DNA from: Bacteroidales bacterium Bact_19
GTDB taxonomy: Bacteria; Bacteroidota; Bacteroidia; Bacteroidales; ML635J-15
Reading direction: 5' to 3'
Assembly: GCA_001603595.1 (NCBI GenBank)
Contig: LUZK01000030.1
Span: 1 to 62,567 of the forward strand
DNA: 62,567 nt
Positions 28,690-37,542 of this stretch are shown here, piece by piece (the first letter of the stretch is position 1; every line of letters starts with the position of its first letter). Under the pieces are notes generated by a model. It ran no database searches and was not told the DNA's origin. It saw nothing but the letters and a program-made list of their open reading frames with translations. The position numbers and the translations under genes are program-made.

Positions 28690-31572
28690 ATGATGAAGGG
28701 AATTTTTTTTATAGGGATTTTATTTTTAGTGTCTGTTGTTGGCATATCTCAGAATGCAATTGTCCGGGGTAGTGTTTATGATTCTAAATCCGGCGAATCA
28801 ATGCCAGGAGTAGCTATTGTGGTTAAAGGTACTTCTCTTGGGACAACAACAGATTTGGACGGAAAATTTTCTATACAGTTATCTCCGGGAAATTACACTT
28901 TAGAAATTTCTTTCATTTCATACAAAACTTATGTTATTTCAGACATAAATCTAAAACCCGGACAGGTTTATGTCGCAGATAATATCATGATGACCGAAGA
29001 AAGTATTATGTTAAACGAAATTACTGTTGTTTCCAAAGAAGTACGTAATACAGAAAACGCTCTTATAGCAATGAAAAGAAATTCTGTTAATACAATAGAC
29101 GGGATTTCTGCAGTAGGAATAAAAAGAACAGGAGATTCTGATGTTGCACAAACGATGAAACGCGTTACGGGAGTTTCCGTTAGCGGAGGAAAATATGTTT
29201 TTGTAAGAGGATTAGGAGATCGTTATACCAAAACCATTTTAAACGGACTTGACATTCCCGGATTAGACCCCGACAGAAATACTGTTCAGATGGATCTTTT
29301 TCCTACGAATATAATAAACAATTTGATTGTAATAAAAACTTTTTCCGCTGATGTTCCTGCTGATTTTACAGGTGGAGTTATTAAAATAGAAACCAAGGAT
29401 TTCCCTGACGAAAAAACAAATTCTCTTTCTATTTCGGGAGCTTATAAACCGGGTGTACATTTTAACGAAAACTTTCTGACTTACTCCGGTGGAAAACTCG
29501 ACTTGCTAGGAATTGACGACGGAACCAGAACAATTCCTGCCGAAACAAATATCCCTCATTTTGCCGAAGTCATTGGCCGCCCCGATGGTGAAAAGGCAAT
29601 GCGTTATAGAGAAATCCTCAGTAAATTCAATCCTGAAATGGCTGCTAAAAAATCAAAGAGCTTAATGGATTTTGAAGGTAGTTACAATATTGGAAATCAA
29701 ACTGTTTTTAGAAAGTATAATCTCGGGTATAATTTCGCATTATCATATAAATATTCTACCGAAATGTACGAAGATGCTTTATACGCACGTTACGGAATGT
29801 ATGCAGATAAGAACGAATATGAACTCGAACGTCGCGAATTACAACAGGGTAATCTTAGCAAAGAGGAAGTTTATATCAACACACTTGCCGGATTCGCAAT
29901 TAAAACCAAAAATTCTAAATATCGAATAAATTTATTACATATTCAAAATGCCGAAAAAGGTGCAGCTATTTTTGATTATGATAAAACAAGCCAAGGAACT
30001 AATTTTAGTGGTATTGTTCATACTCTTGATTTCAGTCAAAGAAGTATTTCGAATATTATCATTGACGGAAAACACAACATCGAAAATAAAGATTTGCTAT
30101 TAGATTGGAAAATTTCTCCTACATTGAGTTTAATAAGAGACCCGGATGTTCGTTTCACACGTTACGAAGACCGTCAGGGAGTGTATTCGATAAGTACCGA
30201 ATCTGGATTTCCGGAAAGAATATGGCGAAAACTAACCGAATATAACATATCTGCCCTTGCAAGTGCTACTAAAAATACCAAGATAGGAAGTATAAAAACA
30301 AGATTAAAATTTGGAATTAGTAATACTTTCAAAAACAGATCTTTTATAATCAGAAATTTTATGATCAATATTCGCAATGTTGACTTAACGGGAGAACCTG
30401 ACGAAATATTTAAACCCGAAAATTTATGGCCTAAAAATGATAACATAATTTCTGGCACTACCTACGAAGCCCCGTTTATCCCAAATAATCCAAATCAATT
30501 TATTTCATATTCTAATACTTCGGGAGCTTATTTTTCAACAGAGTTTTCTCCTTTTGCAAGTTTTAAGTTCATTGCAGGAATGAGATTAGAGAATTATATT
30601 CAGTTATACACTGGACGAGATCAGTTAGGATACAATGTATTAAATAATGATATTGTTATTAATGAAACAAAAATATTTCCGACCTTAAATGTAATTTATT
30701 CTATAAGCGAAAAACAAAATCTTAGATTAAATGCTTCTAGAACTGTTGCACGTCCTTCATTTAAAGAAATGTCTTATGCGGAAATTTTTGATCCAATAAG
30801 CGGCAGAACATTTATAGGTGGAATGTTCCGTGATGCAAATGATATTGCAGGAATAGAATATTGGAACGGAAAACTTGTCAGCACTGATATTTATAACTTT
30901 GATATTCGCTGGGAATTATTTGGTAAAGCAAGTAATTTTGTTTCTCTTAGTGCTTTTGGTAAATTGTTTGAAAAGCCAATAGAGATAGTTCAATTTGCAA
31001 CTCAGATAGGAGCTTATCAACCTCGTAATGTTGGTAATGGCCAACTTGTTGGGGCAGAAGCCGAACTTAAAACAGATCTGGGATTTATTTCAAAAAGTCT
31101 TTCAGGTTTTGGATTAAATGCTAATTATACATACGTTTACTCTCGCATAGAGTTAAGCAAAACTGAATTTGACTCGCGAGTTGAAAATGCACGTTCGGGT
31201 CAGGAAATTTCCAAGTATAGAGATATGGCAGGTCAAGCTCCTCATATTATAAATTTTGGAATTACGTATCAGGGGGATAAAGGTATATGGAATAGGATAG
31301 AAGCAGGTCTGTATTATAATGTTCAAGGCCGTACGTTACTTTATGCAGGTATTGCCGACCGTCCGGATATTTATTCTAATCCTTTTCATTCTTTGAACTT
31401 TAATTCTAATTTTAAAATAAAAGATAATCTGCAAATAGGTTTCAAAGTTGATAATTTACTTAATGCAACCGAAGAAAATGTTTTTGTATCGTATATGGCT
31501 CAAGATCAGCTTTTTTCGAGTCTAAGGAAACCACGAACTTTTAGACTTAAAGTTGTTTATGACTTTAAATAA
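28690..31572 (+). CDS. TonB-dependent outer-membrane receptor with carboxypeptidase-like N-terminal domain
   Basis: A 960-residue receptor that would import a ligand across the outer membrane using TonB energy. After the signal peptide (to about ISQ, residue 21) comes a CarboxypepD_reg-like beta-sandwich (VRGSVYDSKSGESMPGVAI... about 24-110), a plug domain (about 125-240, with YVFVRGLGDRYTKTILNGL) and a 22-strand barrel ending in TFRLKVVYDFK. Length is normal. It follows the beta-helix lipoprotein, which may be its surface partner. It lacks SusC/SusD features: no SusD homologue is nearby, and the plug has no clear SusC motif. Substrate unknown; phosphorus compounds are suggested only by context. 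Confidence 0.93.
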   Translation: MMKGIFFIGILFLVSVVGISQNAIVRGSVYDSKSGESMPGVAIVVKGTSLGTTTDLDGKFSIQLSPGNYTLEISFISYKTYVISDINLKPGQVYVADNIMMTEESIMLNEITVVSKEVRNTENALIAMKRNSVNTIDGISAVGIKRTGDSDVAQTMKRVTGVSVSGGKYVFVRGLGDRYTKTILNGLDIPGLDPDRNTVQMDLFPTNIINNLIVIKTFSADVPADFTGGVIKIETKDFPDEKTNSLSISGAYKPGVHFNENFLTYSGGKLDLLGIDDGTRTIPAETNIPHFAEVIGRPDGEKAMRYREILSKFNPEMAAKKSKSLMDFEGSYNIGNQTVFRKYNLGYNFALSYKYSTEMYEDALYARYGMYADKNEYELERRELQQGNLSKEEVYINTLAGFAIKTKNSKYRINLLHIQNAEKGAAIFDYDKTSQGTNFSGIVHTLDFSQRSISNIIIDGKHNIENKDLLLDWKISPTLSLIRDPDVRFTRYEDRQGVYSISTESGFPERIWRKLTEYNISALASATKNTKIGSIKTRLKFGISNTFKNRSFIIRNFMINIRNVDLTGEPDEIFKPENLWPKNDNIISGTTYEAPFIPNNPNQFISYSNTSGAYFSTEFSPFASFKFIAGMRLENYIQLYTGRDQLGYNVLNNDIVINETKIFPTLNVIYSISEKQNLRLNASRTVARPSFKEMSYAEIFDPISGRTFIGGMFRDANDIAGIEYWNGKLVSTDIYNFDIRWELFGKASNFVSLSAFGKLFEKPIEIVQFATQIGAYQPRNVGNGQLVGAEAELKTDLGFISKSLSGFGLNANYTYVYSRIELSKTEFDSRVENARSGQEISKYRDMAGQAPHIINFGITYQGDKGIWNRIEAGLYYNVQGRTLLYAGIADRPDIYSNPFHSLNFNSNFKIKDNLQIGFKVDNLLNATEENVFVSYMAQDQLFSSLRKPRTFRLKVVYDFK

Positions 31573-31573
31573 G

Positions 31574-31640
31574 TTAACAATAACTTAACATAAAAATAAA
31601 ATTATAGTAACAAAGTCTTTTAAACTTCAACTTACTTTTG
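31574..31640 (+). promoter_or_regulatory. Putative activated promoter: TTAACA repeats in 11-bp register plus -7 element
   Basis: TTAACA at 31574, TTAACA at 31585 and GTAACA at 31607 lie at 0, 11 and 33 bp, one helical face. A -7 element TACTTTTG is at 31633-31640, and the GTAACA half-site begins exactly 26 bp before it, where a -33 element would otherwise be. No TTTG -33 is present. This is the arrangement expected for class II activation by an OmpR/PhoB-type protein. The same 26-bp spacing is seen upstream of the porin operon. Confidence 0.6.
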
Positions 31641-31662
31641 CAGTATAACAGAAAGTAAAATT

Positions 31663-32001
31663 ATGAAAACCATTTTAAGTTTAGTTTTAGTCTTAACAAT
31701 TACTTTAGCTTTTGCAGGAAATATCAAAGATAAAGAACAAAAAGCAAAAAGCGAAAATTCTTTCAGCATAAGCGGTAAAATTGTTGATTCTGTTTCTAAA
31801 GAAGCTCTAACCGGAGTGAAGGTTTACGTCGAAGAATTAAATCAGGTTGTTTATACTGATTTTGACGGTAATTTTTATATTCCAGTTTCTACTGAAAAAG
31901 AAATTTCTAAATTGAAAATTTCTTACATTTCGTATGAAGAAAAGAGTGTTGAAATAAATGCAGGTAGTTCTTTAAATATTGAAATAAATAAAGTTTTTTA
32001 A
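31663..32001 (+). CDS. Small secreted protein made of one carboxypeptidase-like regulatory domain
   Basis: A 112-residue protein: a signal peptide (MKTILSLVLVLTITLAFA), a short charged stretch, then one CarboxypepD_reg-like beta-sandwich (SGKIVDSVSKEALTGVKVYV...DFDGNFYIPV...ISYEEKSVEI). The domain is the same type as the N-terminal domain of the TonB receptor just upstream, but here it stands alone with no plug or barrel. It has its own promoter with the clearest TTAACA repeats in the window and is followed by a strong terminator, so it is a separately controlled single gene. Role unknown; it may bind a receptor or a peptide in the periplasm. Confidence 0.82.
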   Translation: MKTILSLVLVLTITLAFAGNIKDKEQKAKSENSFSISGKIVDSVSKEALTGVKVYVEELNQVVYTDFDGNFYIPVSTEKEISKLKISYISYEEKSVEINAGSSLNIEINKVF

Positions 32002-32023
32002 ATTATTAAATGTAAATTGTTAT

Positions 32024-32065
32024 AATAATAGTATCTTGCATTCTGAAGATACTATTATTTTTTTA
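32024..32065 (+). terminator. Rho-independent terminator after the small secreted protein
   Basis: A perfect 14-bp stem (AATAATAGTATCTT with AAGATACTATTATT, 8-base loop) followed by a T run. Confidence 0.88.
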
Positions 32066-32079
32066 ATATGTTCTGTATG

Positions 32080-32535
32080 ATGAAAAAATTTTTTTGTGTT
32101 TTAATTCCGATTCTAATTTCGCTGATGACGTTTTCACAAGAAATAAAAGAAGACGGACTGGTTTATTACGAAGGGAAACTGTTTACAGGTAAGTTTAAAG
32201 AATTTTATCAGGATGGAATAAGTTTAAAGTCGGAAACAACTGTTAAAAACGGACTGATTCAAGGCAAGTCTTATGTTTATTTTCCTGATGGAAATGTAAA
32301 GGAAGTTCGTTCTTTTAAAAATGGGCAGAAACACGGAAAATGGCTTAAATATAACGAAAAAAGCATGCTTGTTTCACTTGCCCGATACAAAAACAATCTA
32401 AAACACGGAACATGGAAAATTTGGGACGATAATGGTGTCTTACGATATTTGATGTTCTATAAAAACGGTGAAAAAAAGGGAGAGTGGAAAATGTACGATG
32501 AAAAAGGTAAACTTATTGATACAAAAAAATATTAA
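32080..32535 (+). CDS. Secreted MORN-repeat (YwqK-like) protein
   Basis: About 151 residues: a signal peptide (MKKFFCVLIPILISLMTFSQ), then four or five MORN-variant repeats of about 22 residues (YYEGKLFTGKFKEFYQDG, YFPDGNVKEVRSFKNGQKHG, KWLKYNEKSMLV, WKIWDDNGVLRYLMFYKNG). Such repeats occur in many Bacteroidetes proteins annotated as YwqK-family antitoxins, but this one is exported and no toxin is adjacent, so I do not call it an antitoxin. In-frame ATGs at 32068 and 32077 would add up to four residues; the one at 32080 gives the cleanest signal peptide. It starts right after a terminator and has no clear promoter. Confidence 0.78.
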   Translation: MKKFFCVLIPILISLMTFSQEIKEDGLVYYEGKLFTGKFKEFYQDGISLKSETTVKNGLIQGKSYVYFPDGNVKEVRSFKNGQKHGKWLKYNEKSMLVSLARYKNNLKHGTWKIWDDNGVLRYLMFYKNGEKKGEWKMYDEKGKLIDTKKY

Positions 32536-32926
32536 AATTTTAATGGCGTTTGTTTAAATATAAAAAAATATTCGATAATATTAGTAAATTATAAGTTTGT
32601 AGGCTCTAAAACAATCAGTAAATAATTAATTTTAAAATATCCTAAGGAAAGTACTACTAACATATTTTATTACATCTTACTATTTATTCTCCCTTTATAA
32701 AATAAAATAGTATCCATAAATCTTAAATAAGATGTAGTTCGTGTTGTATTTTTCAATATGCAATTATTAGCAATTTTTTTGTTGCTTTTTATTTTTATTG
32801 CTTAAAAAATTTAACTTCAAAAAAATTTTAAAAAAACAAATAAATATTAAAAGTATTAAACTATTTAGAAAAATAACTGTTAAAAAAATAGTTGTTATTT
32901 TTTTAAACATGTAAATAGTTATCATC
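32536..32926. other. AT-rich intergenic region with two inverted repeats
   Basis: No gene is visible. TACATCTTA at 32671-32679 pairs with TAAGATGTA at 32728-32736, and CTATTTATT pairs loosely with AATAAAATAG between them, giving a possible long bulged stem. Closer to the next gene, AAAAATAAC at 32869-32877 pairs with GTTATTTTT at 32894-32902. Either could be a regulatory or small RNA structure; neither has a T tract that makes it a clear terminator. Confidence 0.5.
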
Positions 32927-34258
32927 ATGAAACAAAAAATTATAGCATTTTATGTAGGATTATTCTTGTTTAATTTTGTGTTTTCACAAAATTACGCATT
33001 ACGTTTTTTCGGTAATGGTGAAGGTGATATTGATAGAGTAAAAATACCCATAGATAATCCCCCAAAAAATGCTAACGTGGGAAATGATTTTACCATTGAA
33101 TTTCAGATGAAAGCAACTATTACGGATAATCCACTAGGAAGTAATGCATCTGAAGGCGAAAACGATGATTGGACCTTAGGACATATAATTATAGACAGGG
33201 ATATTTTTGGACCGGGGGATTACGGAGATTACGGGCTTTCCCTTGCAAACGGAAAAATTGCTTTTGGAGTTAATAATGGAACAGATTCTTATACAGCAAT
33301 TTCAGAAACATTTGTTGCTGACGGGAATTGGCATCATATTGCAGTAACTCGAAATTCTGAATCTGGTGTAATACAGATTTTTATTGATGGAATTTTGGAT
33401 AAATCTGTTTCAACTAATGTAACCGGAAATATTAGTTACAGAAATGGGAGAGATGTTAATTGGCCAAATGAACCATACATTGTTCTATGTGCCGAAAAAC
33501 ATGATTATGACAATAGCAACTATCCATCATACAACGGAATTTTAGATGAGTTAAGAATTTCTAACATAATCAGATATTCTTCGAATTATACTCCGCTGTT
33601 AATCCTGCCAGACGATGATTTTACCATGGCCTTGTATCATTTTGATGAAGGTTCCGGAAATTTATTAAATGATCAAGCTGTTATTTCCGGTAATGGATCT
33701 CACGGAATTATAAAGTATGGGGGAAACCCTTATGGTCCATTGTGGGTGTTAAATGATATGTCGCAAAATCAAACTGTTGAAATTATGGTAAATATATACC
33801 CTCCTAATTCCGGTAATGTAACAGGTGCAGGATTATATCAAATTGGAGAACAGGTAATACTTGAAGCAATTCCAGCAGAGAATTTTGTATTCTTAAATTG
33901 GTCAGAAAACAATAATACAATTTCCAATAATCCAATTTTAAGTTTTAGTGCTGAAAATACAAGGATAATTACAGCAAATTTTCAGGAAGCCGTCAATTCA
34001 ATAAAAGTTCAAAATGATAATTCTATTATTATTGCTAATCCAGTTCATGATTTTATTAAAATTAATTTTCAAATGAAAAATTCATTTCCGGTATATCTTG
34101 AACTTTTTTCATCATCAGGAATTTTGCAAGATAAATTTATCATTCAATCTGATTGTACTGAGTTTATAATGGATATATCAGGATTAAAATCGGGAATTTA
34201 CTTTTTAAAATTAATTCAAAACGACAAAATTTTCAATTATAAAATTTTAAAAAAATGA
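32927..34258 (+). CDS. T9SS-exported LamG-domain (lectin-like) protein
   Basis: A 443-residue secreted protein. After the signal peptide (about 1-21, ending VFSQ) comes a concanavalin-like LamG domain (about 22-245) with FTIEFQMKA, GNWHHIAVTRN and GILDELRISN. A small InlB-type repeat follows (about 285-345, YPPNSGNVTGAG...GEQVILEAIPA...FLNWSENN). The last 75 residues are a T9SS type A sorting domain (IANPVHDFIKINFQ...DISGLKSGIYFLKL). It is therefore probably sent out through SprA and anchored on or released from the cell. LamG domains bind glycans or proteins; I cannot name a target. No enzyme domain is visible. Confidence 0.88.
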   Translation: MKQKIIAFYVGLFLFNFVFSQNYALRFFGNGEGDIDRVKIPIDNPPKNANVGNDFTIEFQMKATITDNPLGSNASEGENDDWTLGHIIIDRDIFGPGDYGDYGLSLANGKIAFGVNNGTDSYTAISETFVADGNWHHIAVTRNSESGVIQIFIDGILDKSVSTNVTGNISYRNGRDVNWPNEPYIVLCAEKHDYDNSNYPSYNGILDELRISNIIRYSSNYTPLLILPDDDFTMALYHFDEGSGNLLNDQAVISGNGSHGIIKYGGNPYGPLWVLNDMSQNQTVEIMVNIYPPNSGNVTGAGLYQIGEQVILEAIPAENFVFLNWSENNNTISNNPILSFSAENTRIITANFQEAVNSIKVQNDNSIIIANPVHDFIKINFQMKNSFPVYLELFSSSGILQDKFIIQSDCTEFIMDISGLKSGIYFLKLIQNDKIFNYKILKK

Positions 34259-34314
34259 GCATTGAATAAAATTTAAACGACATTTTTCTATTTGAAAATT
34301 TTTTAATCAATTTA

Positions 34315-34346
34315 TTTGGATTTAATAAAAACATTCTTTATCTTTG
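34315..34346 (+). promoter_or_regulatory. Canonical Bacteroidetes promoter of the L31 gene
   Basis: TTTG at 34315-34318 (-33) and TATCTTTG at 34339-34346 (-7) with a 20-bp spacer, the textbook layout for the phylum. Predicted transcript start is about 30 bp before the ATG. Confidence 0.7.
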
Positions 34347-34381
34347 CAGCCCTAAAATGTAACAGTTAAAATTATATTGAA

Positions 34382-34648
34382 ATGAAAAAAGGCATACATC
34401 CGGAAAGTTATCGTTTGGTCGCATTTAAAGATATGTCGAATGACCACGTGTTTATTACAAAATCAACCTGCAGAACAAAAGAAACTATTGTGATTGATGG
34501 TGTTGAATACCCTCTTTATAAACTTGAAATATCAAACACCTCACATCCTTTCTATACCGGTAAGATGAAATTGGTTGACTCAACAGGTCGTGTTGACAAA
34601 TTCCGCAATCGTTATCAAAAACGTTACGAAAATAAAAAAGACGAATAA
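34382..34648 (+). CDS. rpmE2: 50S ribosomal protein L31 type B
   Basis: An 88-residue ribosomal protein. MKKGIHPESYRLVAFKDMSN and the C-terminal HPFYTGKMKLVDSTGRVDKF are typical of the B (zinc-independent) form: the CxxC zinc ligands of type A L31 are absent. In many bacteria the zinc-free form is made when zinc is scarce, but most Bacteroidetes carry only this type, so it is probably constitutive here; the canonical promoter agrees. It sits as a lone housekeeping gene in the accessory region and ends at a bidirectional terminator. Confidence 0.96.
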   Translation: MKKGIHPESYRLVAFKDMSNDHVFITKSTCRTKETIVIDGVEYPLYKLEISNTSHPFYTGKMKLVDSTGRVDKFRNRYQKRYENKKDE

Positions 34649-34671
34649 TAAATTCATTCTTATAACTAATA

Positions 34672-34701
34672 AAAAAGGCTGTCTGAAAAGGCAGCCTTTT
34701 T
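34672..34701. terminator. Bidirectional terminator between L31 and the TonB receptor
   Basis: AAAAAGGCTG and CAGCCTTTTT form a perfect 10-bp stem with A and T tracts on the two sides, so it can end both the plus-strand L31 transcript and the long minus-strand operon. Confidence 0.88.
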
Positions 34702-34714
34702 GTGTTTAATGTTA

Positions 34715-36625
34715 TTATAATTTTATTTTTAACCCAAATTTATACGTAGGTTCTCCATATAATGTAAACAGAGCATCGTCAAGGTATTGAATTTCTTGTC
34801 CAAGAATATTATAGATATTAAAATATAACTGGTACTTGTTGATGAAAGTTATACCAATACCTGCATCGAGTTTTTGAAAATCATTGAGTTCAATAATTTT
34901 ACCTGTAAGGTCGTCATGGGGATTCCCTGATGCAGGAGACCATTTCCATGCACTTCGACTATGTGAGGTATTTAAACTAATAAATTGGTTTAATGATATT
35001 GATTTTCCTAAATTTTGTTTTCCATTAAGTTTTACAGTTATTCCCTGACCTGCATTGTATGGTAGTTTCTGAGTCACATTATCCCTTGACCAATTATCCG
35101 AATAACTATAGGAAATATAGACAAAATAGTTAGGGATAAAATGATAGGATGCCGAAATTTCTGCAAGGATTATATCTGCTTTGAGTATATTCTCACGCCT
35201 CCATACATCTTTTGTGGGATCTTCTGCCCATTGGCCTGCAAATACAGGGACAATCATATTTTCTACAGATGAGTATTGAACACTTGTGTAAATAAATAAT
35301 TTGTTGAAAAACCTTAAATCAGTTCCTAAAGTATAACTAGTTGAATATTCGGGTTTAAGGTTGGGATTACCAAAACGTAAAGCAGTACCACCATGTCCGA
35401 AAGCTTCTTCATACATTTCTTGAACAGTAGGGGCATGAAATCCTCTGTTTAATCCAGCTCTTATTTTTAGGAACGAATTCAAATTATATAGTCCTGTGAT
35501 TTTGGGAGTAAATACCGGTTTTAAATCACCAATTAAATCAAAACGTATTGCTGAGTTAAGAATAAAAGTTTGATTAAAATTATGCTCGTATTCTATGTAT
35601 GAGCCAATTCCTGAGAGAGAATTTCTATTAACAGCTTTTCTTTCAAAATAATTAAAAAAGTAATCAACTCCGCCTAACAAACTACCATTTTTTGTTTTAT
35701 AGACTATCCATAACTCAGGTCTAAATAAGGAGTTTAATTCTGAATTTCGTTCGGATTCCCACTTAGTATATGCAGCTTTACCCGAAAGAAAAAGATTTTC
35801 TTTTATTTTATATTCTAAATTTAAATCAGGTATTAAAAGAGTTCCACGATTTATGCCATTTGTCCAATCCATCGCAGTGTTAATGGCGTTAAGCCAAGCA
35901 TCAATTTTGAAATTTTTTAATGGTTCTACATTTACTCTATTATGTATTATAAGTGTTTTGTAGCCCATTAGGTCAATACGACTTGCTGGTTCAATTAGTT
36001 TTATACCATCAGATTCTTCATACTCAACAAAAGAATATATACCTGCAATGTTATTTATTGGGGTTTTTATTGAAGCACCTATCTTATGTGTTTTATAGCT
36101 TCCTTTTTCTCCATATAGAATTGCTTCTGGTTCATTCCCTGCTTCTTTTGTTATTATGTTAATTACTCCGGCAATAGCATCGCTGCCATATTGAGAAGAA
36201 GCCGAACTTTTAACAACTTCTATTCTTTCAATGGATTCAACCGGGATAAAATTAAGATTTTGTCCGGTATGGATATGGTCCGAAAGAATTCTGGTTCCAT
36301 TTAATAAAACAAGAGTGTAAGGAGCAGGTAATCCATTTAAACTTGCAACTGCACGTTTTGGAAATCCTCCTCCTGTTCCTGTTTCTATATTTATTCCTGA
36401 TACAAAATCCAATACTTCTCCCAGAGAATTTGCTTTTAGCTCGGAAATTTCTTCTTTAGTTATTATTCGTATTATTTCAGGTGTATTTTTAAGTAAACTT
36501 TTATTTCTAATACTTACAACTTCTACCTCATCTAAAAGATAAACATCAGATTGTTGTGAGGTTAAATTTTGAATAATAAGCATAGCTGTTAACAATAAAA
36601 ATAGAATTTTTATAGTTTTTTTCAT
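34715..36625 (-). CDS. TonB-dependent receptor (BtuB/CirA-like)
   Basis: A 636-residue outer-membrane receptor, the last gene of the porin-phosphatase operon. A signal peptide (to about SQQ, residue 25) leads into a plug domain (about 30-160: EVVSIRNKSLLKNTPEIIRIITKEEI, then GSDAIAGVINIITK) and a barrel ending in YKFGLKIKL. It is shorter than the 960-residue receptor at 28.7 kb and lacks the carboxypeptidase-like domain. Sequence style is that of siderophore/cobalamin-type receptors; given its operon, a phosphorus-containing ligand released by the phosphatases is a reasonable guess. The frame is intact, unlike several genes upstream. Its start is 5 bp after the PorP/SprF stop. Confidence 0.92.
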   Translation of the reverse strand: MKKTIKILFLLLTAMLIIQNLTSQQSDVYLLDEVEVVSIRNKSLLKNTPEIIRIITKEEISELKANSLGEVLDFVSGINIETGTGGGFPKRAVASLNGLPAPYTLVLLNGTRILSDHIHTGQNLNFIPVESIERIEVVKSSASSQYGSDAIAGVINIITKEAGNEPEAILYGEKGSYKTHKIGASIKTPINNIAGIYSFVEYEESDGIKLIEPASRIDLMGYKTLIIHNRVNVEPLKNFKIDAWLNAINTAMDWTNGINRGTLLIPDLNLEYKIKENLFLSGKAAYTKWESERNSELNSLFRPELWIVYKTKNGSLLGGVDYFFNYFERKAVNRNSLSGIGSYIEYEHNFNQTFILNSAIRFDLIGDLKPVFTPKITGLYNLNSFLKIRAGLNRGFHAPTVQEMYEEAFGHGGTALRFGNPNLKPEYSTSYTLGTDLRFFNKLFIYTSVQYSSVENMIVPVFAGQWAEDPTKDVWRRENILKADIILAEISASYHFIPNYFVYISYSYSDNWSRDNVTQKLPYNAGQGITVKLNGKQNLGKSISLNQFISLNTSHSRSAWKWSPASGNPHDDLTGKIIELNDFQKLDAGIGITFINKYQLYFNIYNILGQEIQYLDDALFTLYGEPTYKFGLKIKL

Positions 36626-36630
36626 AAATA

Positions 36631-37524
36631 TTAGTATTTAGAAGTACTTCCCAAATTATTTATACGAATACCTAAAAATATCTCGTGCATACCAAGGCTA
36701 AATCCTGATAAATGTGAAAGGTAATGATCGTATGAATACGCAAAACTGTAATTCTTGTAGTCGAGGCCAAACATTATATTTAATGCCTTTATTTGTTTGT
36801 ATCCAGTACCAACCCAAACTAAATCTTTGATTTTTGCTTTTAAGTTAAGGTCATAATATAAATTAAAAGTATTGTAAGCTAGAAAAAATCCAGGTTGAAT
36901 AATAAAATCATCATTTAATATATATTTATATTTTCCGGAAAAATTATAGGTGCGAAGAATTTTGTTTAATCTAGAATTATTATCTCCAAGGCTTATATTA
37001 GGTTCTAACAGGTTGTTAACGGAAAATCCTGCTTCGTAATTATCAGCATATAATAATATCCCAAAATCTGCATCAAAATTCATTTTATGTTCATTAGCAT
37101 TACTAATTGCCTCGTCGTTATCGTCAAAATAAATATAATTAGATTCATTTAAACTATATTGAGAAAATTTTGGAGATAAAGCAAAAGCAATAGAATTAGA
37201 TTCCATATCAATATGGTAAGCATAGGTTAATCCCACACCTGTGTAACGTGTGTTACCAAAATAGTCATTAAAAAAGAATAAACCCATACCATAGTATTCT
37301 TTACGAGTTGCAAAATTCAATGATTGAAAACCGGGATTTTTATTTGCGAACCCAAGGAAATAAGTTTTTGCCGTAAGTCCTAATTCCGGGGATTTTACGT
37401 ATCCAGTATAAGCTTTATTGATTATATAAGGGTTAGATTGGTAGTTGCTTATAATTGGTTGTTGCTGTGCTTTAGTAAAAACAAATAAAAGCAATAAAGT
37501 TGTAAAAAAAATAGCCTTTTTCAT
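36631..37524 (-). CDS. PorP/SprF-family type IX secretion membrane protein
   Basis: A 297-residue outer-membrane protein of the PorP/SprF family. It has a signal peptide (MKKAIFFTTLLLLFVFTKAQ), then NYQSNPYIINKAYTGYV, the family's conserved N-terminus, and a beta-barrel with alternating aromatic strands. SprF-type members are dedicated helpers for the export or anchoring of one partner with a CHU_C domain, encoded next to them. Here the partner is the gene 18 bp upstream, which is broken. This copy is intact. Confidence 0.93.
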   Translation of the reverse strand: MKKAIFFTTLLLLFVFTKAQQQPIISNYQSNPYIINKAYTGYVKSPELGLTAKTYFLGFANKNPGFQSLNFATRKEYYGMGLFFFNDYFGNTRYTGVGLTYAYHIDMESNSIAFALSPKFSQYSLNESNYIYFDDNDEAISNANEHKMNFDADFGILLYADNYEAGFSVNNLLEPNISLGDNNSRLNKILRTYNFSGKYKYILNDDFIIQPGFFLAYNTFNLYYDLNLKAKIKDLVWVGTGYKQIKALNIMFGLDYKNYSFAYSYDHYLSHLSGFSLGMHEIFLGIRINNLGSTSKY

Positions 37525-37542
37525 ATTATATAATTTTTTATA

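Noticed and set aside
28690-31572. SusC/SusD-type glycan uptake pair with the upstream lipoprotein
   Set aside because: The lipoprotein is beta-helix-like, not the alpha-helical SusD fold, and no glycoside hydrolase is nearby.
32080-32535. Antitoxin of a toxin-antitoxin pair (YwqK-type MORN protein)
   Set aside because: It has a signal peptide and no toxin-like neighbour.
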